Source: a virus
Direction: 5' to 3' (one strand)
DNA length: 59,013 nt
IMG/VR virus record: IMGVR_UViG_3300030329_002180
Location: 1-59,013 of that record
In this document: positions 58,975 to 59,013 of the stretch, in pieces
Position numbering within the stretch: position 1 is the first letter of the stretch
How the letters are laid out: every line of letters begins with the position of its first letter
The notes under the pieces: generated by a model
The model's database searches: none
Told to the model about the DNA's origin: nothing
Seen by the model: only the letters and a program-made list of their open reading frames with translations
Position numbers and translations under genes: made by a program

Positions 58975-59013
58975 ATGATAAGTAAACATATAAGCTATAA
59001 AGAAGGCGTGTAT
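58975..59013 (+). CDS. N-terminal fragment of probable M15 peptidase endolysin
   Basis: ATG 58975 opens 13 codons (MISKHISYKEGVY) before the window ends. The pattern S-K-H-I-S-Y-K-E is the opening of peptidase M15 (D,D- or L,D-endopeptidase) endolysins, which cut peptidoglycan cross-links. Only the first helix is visible, so catalytic residues cannot be checked. The place directly after the outer-membrane protein gene fits a late lysis region. Confidence 0.55.
   Translation, partial: MISKHISYKEGVY

Noticed and set aside
1-59013. CRISPR arrays, insertion sequences, integrase and attachment sites
   Set aside because: No regularly spaced repeats of CRISPR type, no transposase or integrase motifs and no tRNA-spanning duplication were seen.

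Overview
The window is a 59 kb, AT-rich, densely coded piece of a tailed-phage genome, almost certainly a virulent podovirus of a marine member of the Bacteroidota (Flavobacteriia-like host). The evidence for the host is threefold. Start codons are preceded by A/T-rich leaders rather than Shine-Dalgarno sequences. One gene encodes a secreted protein ending in a type IX secretion (T9SS) sorting-domain-like tail. Fibre proteins carry SprB-like beta-sandwich modules. No integrase, repressor or other lysogeny gene is visible.

Layout. Positions 1-8.7 kb hold a leftward (minus-strand) early region: a fragment that looks like the start of an ERF-type annealing protein, a sigma-70-like factor, an HTH protein, a T4 DenV-like pyrimidine-dimer glycosylase, a Gp88-family protein and about twenty small unknown genes, several translationally coupled. 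Embedded in it are a GC-richer, hairpin-filled non-coding stretch (5041-5455) and a tRNA-like element (7739-7808). A recurring two-block motif (GGGGC and TATTATC 23-24 bp apart on the plus strand) lies upstream of minus-strand genes, including the sigma factor gene, and is the best candidate for an early promoter family. Positions 8.7-9.24 kb are a divergent intergenic switch region.

From 9.24 kb to the end everything is rightward. First come small virion-associated genes, then groEL and groES, a GTA-type holin, small structural and LamG-like proteins, and a probable tandem GroES-like protein. The head module follows in canonical order: probable small terminase, large terminase, portal, scaffold, major capsid protein, a strong terminator, then head-tail adaptors. 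The tail and ejection module holds a 2593-aa P22 gp10-like stabilisation/fibre protein, further fibre proteins, a 633-aa heptapeptide-repeat ejection-type protein and a 3083-aa polyvalent protein with HEVNH metalloprotease and HAD-like motifs. The right end holds a membrane/secreted cassette: a small membrane protein, a thioredoxin-fold protein without CxxC, an SNase-like nuclease, a Cys-rich peptide, a lipoprotein, a T9SS-like secreted protein, tail-fibre-like proteins, an outer-membrane barrel-like protein and the first codons of a probable M15 endolysin.

Reading of the whole: the phage probably uses its own sigma factor on the GGGGC/TATTATC promoters. It folds its large virion proteins with its own chaperonin set, and it remodels or lyses the host envelope with a late cassette adapted to the Bacteroidota outer membrane. 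All family assignments rest on sequence motifs read by eye; no database search was run.
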